A DNA stretch of 64,000 bases from Sphingobium phenoxybenzoativorans (GCF_001757355.1 NZ_MINO01000004.1:94371-158370), one strand, 5' to 3'; shown: positions 43,501 through 51,316, numbered from the stretch's first letter. Notes: generated from the sequence alone by a model not told the origin. Program-made: numbers and translations.

Positions 43501-45801
43501 GGCCAGCCCGTCACGATGGACGATCTTGAAGCGAACCAGCCCCCCGTCACGGCTTATGAAGAATGGGGCGAAAACGCCCCCGACTTTGCCGGGAACATTC
43601 GATTAAGCAAGCTGGAAAGCCCGCAGGATATTAAACGCGCGCTGACAATGACAAACCAGAGGGTCGGCAGTTTCGATGCCGCCACCCGTGGACGGATTGC
43701 CCAAGCCGAGACCGAGCAGCTTGCCAGTGAGATCGGCATGACGGCGCGCCAACTCTTATCCCGGCGCGCTGGGCAGGCATTCAATGCCGAGCAGGCTTTG
43801 GCTGCGCGTCAGATCCTTGCGAAGTCCGGCAATGAGCTGGTGAACATGGCGCGTGCGATCCAGCGTCTTGATGATCCCGGCGAAGAAAAGCTGGCGGCTT
43901 TCCGCCAGGCATGGGTTAGGCATGTCGCGATACAGGAGCAGATAGCGGGCATCACGGCCGAAGCTGGCCGCACGCTGGCGCAGTTCCGCATGGTCGCCGA
44001 TGGTCGGAATGTCCGGGGCAATATCCTCAACGCCTTGTCTGAAGGCGGCGGTGGAAAGGAACGTCTGAAAGCGGCGGCCGACCTCATCCTGGAGAATGCC
44101 GACAGCCCCGGCGACATGAACAAGATGGCGGCGAAGGCGCTGAAGCCCAAGTTTCTCGACCAGATCAACGAATTTTGGATCAACTCGCTGCTATCTGGTC
44201 CGGCAACTCATGTAGTCAACGCGGTGTCGAACACCATGACGGCGCTTGCCCAGATCCCCGAACATGCCGTCGCGGCTGGTATCGGTGGCGCGCGACAGCT
44301 TGCCCTTCAGAAGCATCGCACCGATCGCGTTCTGTTTTCCGAGCTTGGCGCGCGGACCGTGGGTTTGCTTCAGGGGACCAGGGAAGGTTTGGCGCAGGCG
44401 GCACGGACTTGGCGGACGGGCGAAGGCTCGGACTTTGCGGGCAAGGTGGAGGCGCGGACGCAGGATGCTATTCCCGGCAAGGTCGGCAATGTTATTCGCA
44501 CGCCCACGCGCTTGCTGAATGCCAGTGACGAGTTGTTCAAAGGCATGGCGCGGCGCATGGAATTGTCCGGCCTGGCTGTCCGGAAGGCGGCAAGTGAGGG
44601 CCTGACCGGTGAAGAAGCCAAAGCCCGCGCGGCGGAGTTGCTGGCGAACCCCACGGAAGAAATGCTGGATCGAGCGTTCGATTATGGCAGATACCTGACC
44701 TTTCAACGCCCCCTGGGTGAAGGGATGCAGCATATATCGCGGGGCATTCAGAAAATTCCCGGCTTTAAGTTCATTGTGCCGTTCGTCCGGACGCCGACGA
44801 ACCTTCTCAAGTTTGCTGTAGAGCGATCCCCGGCCGCCCCTATCCTGACAGAGTGGCGCAGAGATGTGGCTGCTGGAGGAGAGCGCCGCGACCTGGCGGT
44901 TGCCAGAATGCTGGTTGGGACCGGCGTTGGCGCGGTTGCAGCGAAGATGGCGGCCAACGGCCTTATCACTGGCAACGGCCCGGCCGATGAACAGGCGGCA
45001 GCCTTGCTCCGTGCCGATGGATGGCAGCCTTATTCCATCAAGATCGGTGACAAGTATGTCAGCTATTCTCGCCTTGATCCGTTCGCGACCACGCTGGGGG
45101 TTGCAGCGGGCCTTGTCGAGCTTCAGGACCACATGACGGAGAAACAGCAAGACGAGGTGGCGGCATTGCTAACGGCGTCGATCGTGCAGAACCTGTCGTC
45201 AAAGACTTGGCTCTCCGGCATGTCCGGTGTGATCGAAGCAATCAACGATCCGACCCGCTATGCTGACAGTTTTCTGCAAAGGCTTGGCAGTTCGTTCGCT
45301 GTTCCGGCTGGTGTCGCCCAGCTTGCCCGCACGGTCGATCCGACGATGCGCGAAGCCGAAAGCGTTCTTGATGCCGTCCGCGCCCGTGTGCCTGGCCTGT
45401 CGAAGACGCTGGAGCCGCGCCGGGATATCTGGGGGCAGCCGATCGTCATGGAGGGCGGGCTGGGTCCGGACATCGTTTCGCCAGTTCGCCAGTCCACGCG
45501 CGAGAATGATCCCGTCACGAAGGCCTTGCTTGATGCCGGGGTCCACATCTCCAAGCCGCCGGAGAAGGATGACATGACCGCGCGCGAATATGGCCAGTTC
45601 CATGAACTGTCGGGCAGCATCGCCAAGGATCAGATCGGGGAACTGGTCACGACGCCGGAATGGAAAGGCATGGATCGCGAGGACAAGCAGCACGAGGTTT
45701 TCACAATCCTCAAAGCGGCGCGGAAGGAGGCGAAATCTATCCTGGCCGACGGCGGAAAGGCGGATGATCCCTGGGCGGCCTTCCCTGACGCGCCGAAGTA
45801 A
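40537..45801 (+). CDS. Giant phage protein: N-terminal SNase-like domain and LPD38-like C-terminal region
   Basis: ATG at 40537 is preferred (a GTG lies one codon earlier); 1,754 residues. The thermonuclease-like domain at about residues 45-190 has GENHDGDTFRL, ARLYGVDAFELD and GARLNRRGAF, matching the SNase Arg/Glu/Arg pattern. Long helical and Ala/Gly-rich parts follow. The PFVRTPTNLLKFAVERSP segment near residue 1,415 is typical of LPD38-type large phage proteins. The short motif W..F.DAP occurs twice at the N-terminus, once near residue 485 and once at the very C-terminus. It would be an ejected virion protein. Confidence 0.75.
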   Translation: MASQWDDFPDAPVADQDWSQFEDAPRSVQKTAKRRTLSVRKAPAAGSILSAPTGENHDGDTFRLKSGDNARLYGVDAFELDQQGRRNGQPVALGHMAKDYLGQNLGPDGVVTATGWMTYNRPVVALSSGGRDAAQGVLSSGLGMATPEYLKNDPDRLLEYMEAERGARLNRRGAFAGQAQYPKDFRAGKADPWAKAEEGQYGNSIAVFPDEPTPFQGLRPEVEQGYMALAKDRNSTAADLLAYAKANGFQIDPKVVERFIAERNKGRDVADGVTYEALPPVLTNQGDGALGAGVRGLADPINMLDEIGGVIDTVGLTPGRENIWDSDRRFGDILYNNIDQNRGVLAYDDAEHPYARFAGQLASGLVLPGASVEGVGAAAARGVLLNGGSRFAAAQAAKSAVRRRLAVAGAAEGSLAGFGGAEGGVVDRLPSAGVGGVAGTVLGVGGAELLNAVAPAGRAVINKVRGRVEEAAPDVMPSPASRDWDAFADAPQDIVEAADQASNAASTTESARLADEWSAMEAGKARYQRSIADLWRQTPEELEALHSRALAKERVDLMDAATRSGMELSPELRRTIEKGSIERAGARLADALDKHFGGNVPDDIDRLVNPRWADHQDGGLPNSDDVDEVLKAYGLIIPTDDDHSIASEMGWALRKLNTGDLEAVARGEGGAPQQAAMATVREGYRILGDRGVNKDSVPPMIAEAMVRNGVPPHLANELTGQLFDMLRQAAGPRSEMSGAGAALPGAASSGSAGGRADMLNETTMPSISSPRIIDRIDVNDRARPMLDAATDMARMQQAERVNPADVLPIPSNEVASLDEAAAISAGRYPAVKAPNEMDELGRRDLPSPVDATRTLPKRGPLDLNTFLRTKGGLIDKGGELRHMGVTNAGRDLDFAKGEQRFGKLVDNENGMTLDDAADLAWREGYFPDYAERPTVAEFLDAVDNTNRGINRSFRPDDLAEVDAFAVARDQRLAVERARDEGAPLVEDRGQPVTMDDLEANQPPVTAYEEWGENAPDFAGNIRLSKLESPQDIKRALTMTNQRVGSFDAATRGRIAQAETEQLASEIGMTARQLLSRRAGQAFNAEQALAARQILAKSGNELVNMARAIQRLDDPGEEKLAAFRQAWVRHVAIQEQIAGITAEAGRTLAQFRMVADGRNVRGNILNALSEGGGGKERLKAAADLILENADSPGDMNKMAAKALKPKFLDQINEFWINSLLSGPATHVVNAVSNTMTALAQIPEHAVAAGIGGARQLALQKHRTDRVLFSELGARTVGLLQGTREGLAQAARTWRTGEGSDFAGKVEARTQDAIPGKVGNVIRTPTRLLNASDELFKGMARRMELSGLAVRKAASEGLTGEEAKARAAELLANPTEEMLDRAFDYGRYLTFQRPLGEGMQHISRGIQKIPGFKFIVPFVRTPTNLLKFAVERSPAAPILTEWRRDVAAGGERRDLAVARMLVGTGVGAVAAKMAANGLITGNGPADEQAAALLRADGWQPYSIKIGDKYVSYSRLDPFATTLGVAAGLVELQDHMTEKQQDEVAALLTASIVQNLSSKTWLSGMSGVIEAINDPTRYADSFLQRLGSSFAVPAGVAQLARTVDPTMREAESVLDAVRARVPGLSKTLEPRRDIWGQPIVMEGGLGPDIVSPVRQSTRENDPVTKALLDAGVHISKPPEKDDMTAREYGQFHELSGSIAKDQIGELVTTPEWKGMDREDKQHEVFTILKAARKEAKSILADGGKADDPWAAFPDAPK

Positions 45802-45988
45802 AGGCGGATATCGCAACTCAAAGCACGCTTGCGCGGCGAACCCACCGGCATTAATGTGGGCGCAGATTGCTACATATGTGGCACGGCGCACCAGCGCCCT
45901 AGATTGCGGCAAATGCTCGCACGCTGGTCTCCAGCATCTCAGATTTCCTTCCGTCATTCGGATGTCATCTCATTGCATGGAGGCCATG
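45802..45988. other. Gap within ejection operon
   Basis: No gene visible in 187 nt. The next gene has GGAGG five bases before its start; an internal promoter is possible but not identified. Confidence 0.3.
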
Positions 45989-46144
45989 ATGGCTGACCGT
46001 CCTTTGATCCATGACGCTGTTTTGCGCGTCCGCATCAACTCCGCTCTGATCCAGAATGCCGCTGACAAGGCACAGCGCGAAAGTATGAGCCTTTCTGATC
46101 TTGTCCGTCAGGCTATCCGCAATGAAGTGGGGTTGGGCCAATGA
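45989..46144 (+). CDS. Small RHH-like protein, paralogue of the 38,424 gene
   Basis: This 51-residue protein MADRPLIHDAVLRVRINSAL... has the same length and layout as the 38,424 product. The start at 45989 is preferred over the ATG three bases earlier for spacing. It overlaps the next gene by 4 nt. Probable DNA-binding RHH protein. Confidence 0.65.
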   Translation: MADRPLIHDAVLRVRINSALIQNAADKAQRESMSLSDLVRQAIRNEVGLGQ

Positions 46145-46443
46145 CCGACAACCGAACCGATGCAGAGGTTATTGCCAACCTTCGCGCCGAAGTCGCCGCC
46201 GCCAGAGCAGAAGCGTTCAAACGATCTGAGGATTTTGCCAATCAGTGCGTTGCCGTCGATTTTCTCAAGGCTTTGGCGAACCACTTCAACGAGCCGTTTG
46301 ATACGGCAGTGGGAGCCTTCCAGGCCCTGTCGTCAAATCTGCACTATGTGATCCACTCGCCCCAAGGTCAGTCCGCGCTCAGCCTATGCTTCATCGCCCA
46401 GTCCGGAATTGACCACGATATGCTGCGCCCGGTGCTCCACTGA
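46141..46443 (+). CDS. Hypothetical protein with coiled-coil start
   Basis: This 100-residue protein has an N-terminal helix rich in Ala/Glu (EVIANLRAEVAAARAEAFKR), likely coiled coil, then a globular part. Overlaps neighbours by 4 and 1 nt. Not recognised. Confidence 0.6.
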   Translation: MTDNRTDAEVIANLRAEVAAARAEAFKRSEDFANQCVAVDFLKALANHFNEPFDTAVGAFQALSSNLHYVIHSPQGQSALSLCFIAQSGIDHDMLRPVLH

Positions 46444-46985
46444 TGCGCAACTTCCTCAACATCGCGGAAGGTATCGACGTGACGCCGATGCTGGACGCGC
46501 TCGCCGCTCATCCGGAGCTATGGAACCAGAACGACCTGCGGACGACGCATCCGCAGTCGCCTCATACGGCCGTCGATGATATCTGGCTGCGCTTCAACCG
46601 GCTGGGCGTCAGTGCCGCCGACACGATCGACGATATCCAGACCTATCCCTATCCCGCGTGGGATATCCTGCACCCCGTGCGGGACATGGTGCTCAACCTT
46701 ATGCGCCGCGTGGGAGGAACCCAGCTTGGCCGGGTCATCATTACGCGTTTGCCCGCTGGGGCGGTCATCACCCCGCACGAGGATCATGGCGCGCCAGTCA
46801 CGTTCTATCGCCGCTATCAGATTATCCTCCAGTCATTGCAGGGGTCGATCTTCACCTGCGGTGGTGAACAGCTTCAGATGCGCTCTGGCGAGGCTTGGTG
46901 GATCGACAACAAGCAAACGCATTCGGTCACGAATAATTCTGCCGACGACCGGATCGTCATCATCACGGACATCTGCACATGCTGA
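46443..46985 (+). CDS. Aspartyl/asparaginyl beta-hydroxylase-like oxygenase
   Basis: This 180-residue protein has the 2OG-Fe(II) fold with HxD in TPHEDHG, a distal His in KQTHSVTNNS and GEAWWIDN, as in the Asp/Asn hydroxylase family. Such genes are frequent in phage structural regions, where they may modify virion or host proteins. It overlaps the GNAT gene by 7 nt. Confidence 0.8.
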   Translation: MRNFLNIAEGIDVTPMLDALAAHPELWNQNDLRTTHPQSPHTAVDDIWLRFNRLGVSAADTIDDIQTYPYPAWDILHPVRDMVLNLMRRVGGTQLGRVIITRLPAGAVITPHEDHGAPVTFYRRYQIILQSLQGSIFTCGGEQLQMRSGEAWWIDNKQTHSVTNNSADDRIVIITDICTC

Positions 46986-47434
46986 CCGCCTGCGTTGAAC
47001 CCTTCCCGCCCTTTCTTGATGAGGTAAAGCCCATGCTGCCCAGGCATTGGGAGGAACTGGCGCTGAATAAAGACAAAGTGCCACTGGACCCGCAATATGA
47101 CGAATATCTGCGCCGCGATGCTGCTGGTCAGATTCTTCTTATCGTCATGCGGGAAGCGGGGAAGCTGGCTGGCTATTTCGTCGGCTTTGTCGCCCCCGGC
47201 CTGCACTACCAGTCATGCCTGACGCTCACTCTCGACATATTCTGGATTGCGCCGGAGCATCGCGGGCAGATGGGCGGCGTCCGGCTATTCAAGGCCGTCG
47301 AGGCTGAGGCCAAGCGCCGGGGCGTGGATCGGATGTTCGTCGGATCGAAGTGCCACAAGGAAGCGTCGTTCCTGTTCGAGCGGCTGGGCTATGAGCGTGT
47401 AGAAATCTATTACTCGGCTTGGCTGGGGGACTGA
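46979..47434 (+). CDS. GNAT-family N-acetyltransferase
   Basis: This 151-residue protein has the GNAT acetyl-CoA loop in WIAPEHRGQMGGVRLFKAVE and the end FLFERLGYERVEIYYSAWL. Its last gene position in the ejection operon is seen in podovirus-type prophages. Target unknown. It converges on the HEPN-like gene, overlapping by 25 nt. Confidence 0.85.
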   Translation: MLTACVEPFPPFLDEVKPMLPRHWEELALNKDKVPLDPQYDEYLRRDAAGQILLIVMREAGKLAGYFVGFVAPGLHYQSCLTLTLDIFWIAPEHRGQMGGVRLFKAVEAEAKRRGVDRMFVGSKCHKEASFLFERLGYERVEIYYSAWLGD

Positions 47435-47958
47435 CCTAAATCAGACAGGTCGCGCTGAAGCCAACCGAAATGATTGTGGATATCCACCACCAGCATCAGC
47501 ATACTATGCGCAAGCGGTACAATGCGGTCTCGCTCCTCTTGCAAGGCTCTTGGAGTAAAAGTTTTCACAAGGCGGGCGTCATCCCGGTCGGGCTGGCGAT
47601 GAAACTTCTGAAAATAAAGACCGGCATCTCCCGATGGCGTGTAGTGAAACTGACAAAAGCCATGAGCTAGTAGGTTTCTTGTCTCTTCTGTTTTTTCGAA
47701 TTGGTCGATGATTGGCAAAAGGCCCTCAGCAAATTGCTTCATCGGCCCCTCTGCCCCTAGGATCGCTCTTACCTTTTTTATCCGCTTGGCCGCGCTGTGC
47801 GTAAAGGTTTCGGTATGGGCTGTGTATTCTGGGAATGCCCTGCATCTGAGGATGAGGTCGCCAAGCAGATATTCGATTTGCGCGTAGGAGTTACTGATCC
47901 ACCCACGCATTCGAGTAAGGTCTTCAATTAACGCCTTATGCTCCTCGCTAAAAATCAT
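47410..47958 (-). CDS. HEPN-like protein (Rx4H motif), possible RNase
   Basis: This 182-residue all-helical protein carries RNLLAH, which fits the Rx4H catalytic motif of HEPN RNases, preceded by a long helix with EKTEETRN. HEPN proteins are often toxins or abortive-infection effectors. It stands alone at the end of the ejection operon. No antitoxin partner is visible, so a non-toxic role is also possible. Confidence 0.55.
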   Translation of the reverse strand: MIFSEEHKALIEDLTRMRGWISNSYAQIEYLLGDLILRCRAFPEYTAHTETFTHSAAKRIKKVRAILGAEGPMKQFAEGLLPIIDQFEKTEETRNLLAHGFCQFHYTPSGDAGLYFQKFHRQPDRDDARLVKTFTPRALQEERDRIVPLAHSMLMLVVDIHNHFGWLQRDLSDLGQSPSQAE

Positions 47959-47993
47959 TTCTGAACGTCTCCAGCACGGTTCCGCAGATTCTG

Positions 47994-48305
47994 CTAGTGC
48001 TTTGAATAGGCGGCCGGCTCGATGATCAGATCCTCGGCCTGGACAAAGAGCAGATGACCATCAGGGCTTTCATGCAATGAGCCGTCGATCTCATCGACCC
48101 GGTATCTGTTTCTGATCCCGATCTCCAGCCAGGCGATGAAGCCTCCGACCCTATGCAGGGTGTCGTCGGGAAGCGCTTCGCCCGCGGCCATTAGCGAGGC
48201 CTGGGAAACCTTTACCAGAATTGGCCTGCCATCGCTGGCGTGGAACAGGAGTGCATCACCGATGCTCTGCCCGGTTTCCCAGAATATGGTCAGTGGCTCG
48301 GTCAT
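47994..48305 (-). CDS. Hypothetical protein, paralogue of the 49,226 gene
   Basis: The start at 48305 is chosen from similarity to the 49,226 product; 103 residues. Both have LTIFWETGQS or LLIKWETTNT, then SDGRPILVKVSQASL or DDGRAFWVRLSRSAL. The layout recalls DUF1488-type proteins. Function unknown. Confidence 0.6.
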   Translation of the reverse strand: MTEPLTIFWETGQSIGDALLFHASDGRPILVKVSQASLMAAGEALPDDTLHRVGGFIAWLEIGIRNRYRVDEIDGSLHESPDGHLLFVQAEDLIIEPAAYSKH

Positions 48306-48640
48306 GAATAGAATATAGTGAGCGTCGACGCGCCTCGCATGTACCTCTCGATCCAATTTGGGCGAAGGGGCTACAGTTACACGATCGGTCGCGGCTCCTT
48401 CAGACGTACCGTGCAAGCATGATCGACCGACCAGCCCTTTTTAATTCTATCGTTGAAGGCGCTGCGAGAGATGCCATTTTCCTGCGCGACGATCATCGCC
48501 AGGCGGCCATCATGATACCGAAGATCGCGTGTTCTGGGCATGGCTGGCTAACGAGGATGCCGAACGCCAGTTCCCTAGAGACATACTCAAGAGGGTTTTG
48601 TCGGTTTTGTCGGTGTGCTGGGTAGGCACTTTTCCGAAAA
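48306..48640. other. Gene-free gap, possibly decayed
   Basis: No frame with a start, ribosome site and coding-like composition spans this 335-nt stretch. A short plus-strand frame around 48,515-48,580 looks protein-like (DRVFWAWLANEDAERQ) but lacks a start. Confidence 0.4.
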
Positions 48641-48835
48641 TTATCTGAGCCGTGCGCGGTCGAGATCAATCAGCGCTTTCGCCTTGATACGGAGGATCGA
48701 CCGCCCTTCGCCAGGTGCTGCATATTCTATGACGTCGAGAGGTTCGTTTTCACCGGGCCGGGCAATGCGAACGACGCTGTCCCTGGCTTGGTACGAGATT
48801 TGATAGCCGCGATAGGCTTCCTGCCAGATTGTCAT
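48641..48835 (-). CDS. Small hypothetical protein
   Basis: This 64-residue protein, MTIWQEAYRGYQISYQARDS..., has a basic C-terminus. Beta-rich. Kept for plausible composition; not recognised. Confidence 0.5.
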   Translation of the reverse strand: MTIWQEAYRGYQISYQARDSVVRIARPGENEPLDVIEYAAPGEGRSILRIKAKALIDLDRARLR

Positions 48836-49225
48836 GCGCCCTCACGCAGATGCGAATGTTTCCATCGATAACAGATTATCAATCAAATCGGACCTATTGC
48901 GCGCCTCGCTTGTGGCGGGGGCCATATGCCGTCCCGGCGCGATACTATCCAGAATGCGCGCCGGGACATCTGCCTCGCTCCACATCGTATATCGTTACGC
49001 CACTGTCCCTGATCTGGATCAGAGACTGATCTTCACTGTTGCAGACCGAGGGATTTGCGCCAATATGGACATTACGGAAGATATGGGGTCCTTCGGAAGT
49101 CGCGGTTCGATACCCAGATTAAGGTGATTTCGTTTGTGCCCGGGCCGTTGCTGGTGCAGTGCCGCCGCGCGACCCGAGCGTTAAACCAACGCTTATCCTA
49201 GCCCGGTGCTCTTCCCTGCGCCGGG
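48836..49225. other. Gene-free gap with a plus-strand terminator-like hairpin
   Basis: No convincing gene in 390 nt. AGCCCGG (49200-49206) and CCGGGCT (49221-49227) form a stem followed by ATTTTT, a plus-strand terminator although no plus-strand gene precedes it within this gap. A small RNA ending here is a possibility. Confidence 0.45.
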
Positions 49226-49534
49226 CTATTTTTCTGCCTGGACGGCGCTGAAGTCTGCCTCTTCCAGTTCGAGAATAAAGCCTAGTGAGCCGACTTCCTG
49301 ATGAAGTGTTCCGGCCAGCAACGCTAATTTATGCCGGTGAACTATCGCTTTCTCGGTAAGTCCGCGTGCGCCACCCAGCACGTCCAGCCTTTCAGGCGTT
49401 AGAGTTGCACATGCGTCAGCGAGTGCGGACCGGGACAATCTTACCCAGAAAGCCCGGCCGTCATCAGCCGAAATCCAAACACTCTCTCCAGTGGTATTTG
49501 TGGTCTCCCACTTTATGAGCAGTGGTTTGGGCAT
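49226..49534 (-). CDS. Hypothetical protein, paralogue of the 47,994 gene
   Basis: The start at 49534 matches the paralogue; 102 residues. Shares the WET.., DDGR and LSRSAL segments and an acidic ending. Likely the same DUF1488-like family. Function unknown. Confidence 0.55.
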   Translation of the reverse strand: MPKPLLIKWETTNTTGESVWISADDGRAFWVRLSRSALADACATLTPERLDVLGGARGLTEKAIVHRHKLALLAGTLHQEVGSLGFILELEEADFSAVQAEK

Positions 49535-49655
49535 AGCTGAACATAGCGCCGCTGGTGGGTCGAGTGACAGGCCCAATCCTACCCAAAACGGCTGCGACCC
49601 TCAAACCCGCTGAAACTCAGCGACGTTTTTTTTGGCTGCGAGATCCAGGCTCATT

Positions 49656-49883
49656 TTAACGACGCCCTAAATACTGCCGTGCGTGCCGAGCCACCGCCTC
49701 TGGAAGTTCATACTCGGCAATCGACTGATCCTGCACCGACACGACCTGCACGGCGCAAAGGCGCTGCGGCGCTATCCGAATATAGGTGATCGCATGCAGC
49801 CCTGCGGCCATCTGCGCGTCGATCATCGCAATCAGTTCATTCTCCGGAACGTCCGGACAAGGCACGCGTCTCAGCATTGCCAT
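49656..49883 (-). CDS. Small hypothetical protein at the end of SRAP operon
   Basis: This 75-residue protein starts 1 nt after the SRAP stop. Sequence has DVPENELIAMIDAQMAAGL and a helical C-terminus. Position suggests co-expression with the SRAP gene. Not recognised. Confidence 0.55.
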   Translation of the reverse strand: MAMLRRVPCPDVPENELIAMIDAQMAAGLHAITYIRIAPQRLCAVQVVSVQDQSIAEYELPEAVARHARQYLGRR

Positions 49884-49884
49884 C

Positions 49885-50517
49885 TCACGCTGCGGTCCGC
49901 GTGGGAAATACCGGCCCCCGCATCCGCATCTGGTCCGCAGGATAAGGCCGCTGCAGATCGACCGCATCCTCATAGGAACCCTGCAGCCATCGATCCCAGT
50001 CAGTCTCATGCAGAATCGTGATCATTGCCTTTGGATGGATCGGCGCGACCAGCTCGTTCGGATCGCAGGTGACCATCGCGAAGTGTTTGGCGTCGCCCAG
50101 TGCCTGCCAGAAGCCCGCCACGGCGAAAATCGGCTGATCAACCACGTCGAACCACATCTCCCCGCGTACCGGCTTCTTGCCGTCGCCCAGGTTCGTCGGC
50201 TTCGGCGCCCACTCGCAAAACTCTGTCAGCGGCACCAGGCAGCGCTTCGTCGGATCAGACGCCAGCTTGCGCCACTGTGGCAGGAACAGGTTCCGGACAT
50301 TCGTCATCGGGAAATTTGCCATGCCGCCCAAGACGTCCCAGTGCATCACGTCGGCAATTCGCTGGCCCGCTTCCTCCCTAACGACATAGGTCCGGGACTT
50401 GGGATACAGCTCCACGGGGTTGAACCGATTGTCCATCGGCTTTTCGGCCGGGAACAGGGCATTGAAGCGCGTGAACAGCGTCTCCGGCTCGCCGCGCTGC
50501 CTGGCTCTGTTACACAT
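49885..50517 (-). CDS. SRAP-domain protein (YedK/HMCES-like abasic-site sensor)
   Basis: The start at 50517 is chosen so that the catalytic Cys is residue 2 (MCNR); SRAP proteins need this Cys free after Met removal. 210 residues. Other conserved parts are RFNPVE, RRCLVPLTEFCEW-like RCLVPLTEFCEW, the catalytic Glu there, and the AMITILH His. The family forms a DNA-protein crosslink at abasic sites in single-stranded DNA. The usual MCGR start is MCNR here. It overlaps the upstream small gene. Confidence 0.85.
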   Translation of the reverse strand: MCNRARQRGEPETLFTRFNALFPAEKPMDNRFNPVELYPKSRTYVVREEAGQRIADVMHWDVLGGMANFPMTNVRNLFLPQWRKLASDPTKRCLVPLTEFCEWAPKPTNLGDGKKPVRGEMWFDVVDQPIFAVAGFWQALGDAKHFAMVTCDPNELVAPIHPKAMITILHETDWDRWLQGSYEDAVDLQRPYPADQMRMRGPVFPTRTAA

Positions 50518-50728
50518 GACTGTCCGCTCCGGCATCATGGGAGGTATGGCTGTCCCTTAGCAGATTGATCGTGAGTCGCGCATGCCCGCGCATCACATGT
50601 TGCCAATAGCCCTTCGCATCTTCCCATGTGCCCGCGACATCGCGTGGAAAGCTGGCCCACAGCGCCTGCGCCACTTCCTCGACGAGACCGTCAATGTCAT
50701 TGGTCGAGCACAGGCGGCAGCGGGTCAT
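50510..50728 (-). CDS. Small hypothetical protein
   Basis: This 72-residue protein (start 50728) has two Cys pairs-like residues in MTRCRLCSTND, then a helical body (VEEVAQALWASFP) and a His-rich end. Overlaps both neighbours. Not recognised. Confidence 0.55.
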   Translation of the reverse strand: MTRCRLCSTNDIDGLVEEVAQALWASFPRDVAGTWEDAKGYWQHVMRGHARLTINLLRDSHTSHDAGADSHV

Positions 50729-50970
50729 TCGGACAGCTTGGTCGTGAAATAGAGTGGGTTCTGAGCCAACCCCGGACCTCGCACCTGCAGGCGTTCGAAC
50801 CGGACCGCGATCTGGTCGACGATGTAGCGGCGCGCGGCAGCCGACTTCAGTTCGTTCTTGCCCGCCCAATCTCGAAGCGCGCCGCGAGACAATTGCCCGA
50901 AAGCAAAATCAATCTCGAAGCGGATTTGGCTAGGCGTCAGGATCTCCGGGAATTTGCCATTGTCATGCAC
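50725..50970 (-). CDS. Small hypothetical protein
   Basis: This 81-residue protein has a helical mid-part (RFEIDFAFGQLSRGALRDW) and basic segment. It overlaps the upstream gene by 8 nt and the downstream one by 4 nt. Not recognised. Confidence 0.55.
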   Translation of the reverse strand: MHDNGKFPEILTPSQIRFEIDFAFGQLSRGALRDWAGKNELKSAAARRYIVDQIAVRFERLQVRGPGLAQNPLYFTTKLSE

Positions 50971-51250
50971 AAGGGTAGCAAGCCTCGTCGTCGGAGCGGT
51001 CGGCGAAGGCGAGCACGTCCCTATGCTCGGCCCTAATCTGCTCGCGGGTGTCGATGGTCAGCCCGTGCCGCCGGGCATAATCCTCCATCGCCTCGATAAG
51101 CTCGTCGACACTGCCATAGGCGCCAGGAAGCTGGTCAAAGTCACCATCGGGGCGCTTTAGCCACATCGTGCACCAACCGTCGCTATATCCATAGCAGACG
51201 TCAGCGCTTTTGCCCCCAGCGGGGCGGAGAAGCTCCCTTATTGCGGTCAT
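50963..51250 (-). CDS. Small hypothetical protein, first of SRAP operon
   Basis: This 95-residue protein has DVCYGYSDGWCTMWLKRPDGDFDQ and an acidic C-terminal half. It heads the five-gene minus operon ending at 49656. Not recognised. Confidence 0.55.
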   Translation of the reverse strand: MTAIRELLRPAGGKSADVCYGYSDGWCTMWLKRPDGDFDQLPGAYGSVDELIEAMEDYARRHGLTIDTREQIRAEHRDVLAFADRSDDEACYPCA

Positions 51251-51316
51251 CGTCCAGTCCTTCCACGAATCAGGTCATGACCGAAGGATAGAACGAAATG
51301 AGAACAAACGAAATGG

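Noticed and set aside
49060..49130. A tRNA-like T-loop (GGTTCGAT) in the 48.8-49.2 kb gap
   Set aside because: The flanking bases do not pair as a T-stem and no other arms are visible.
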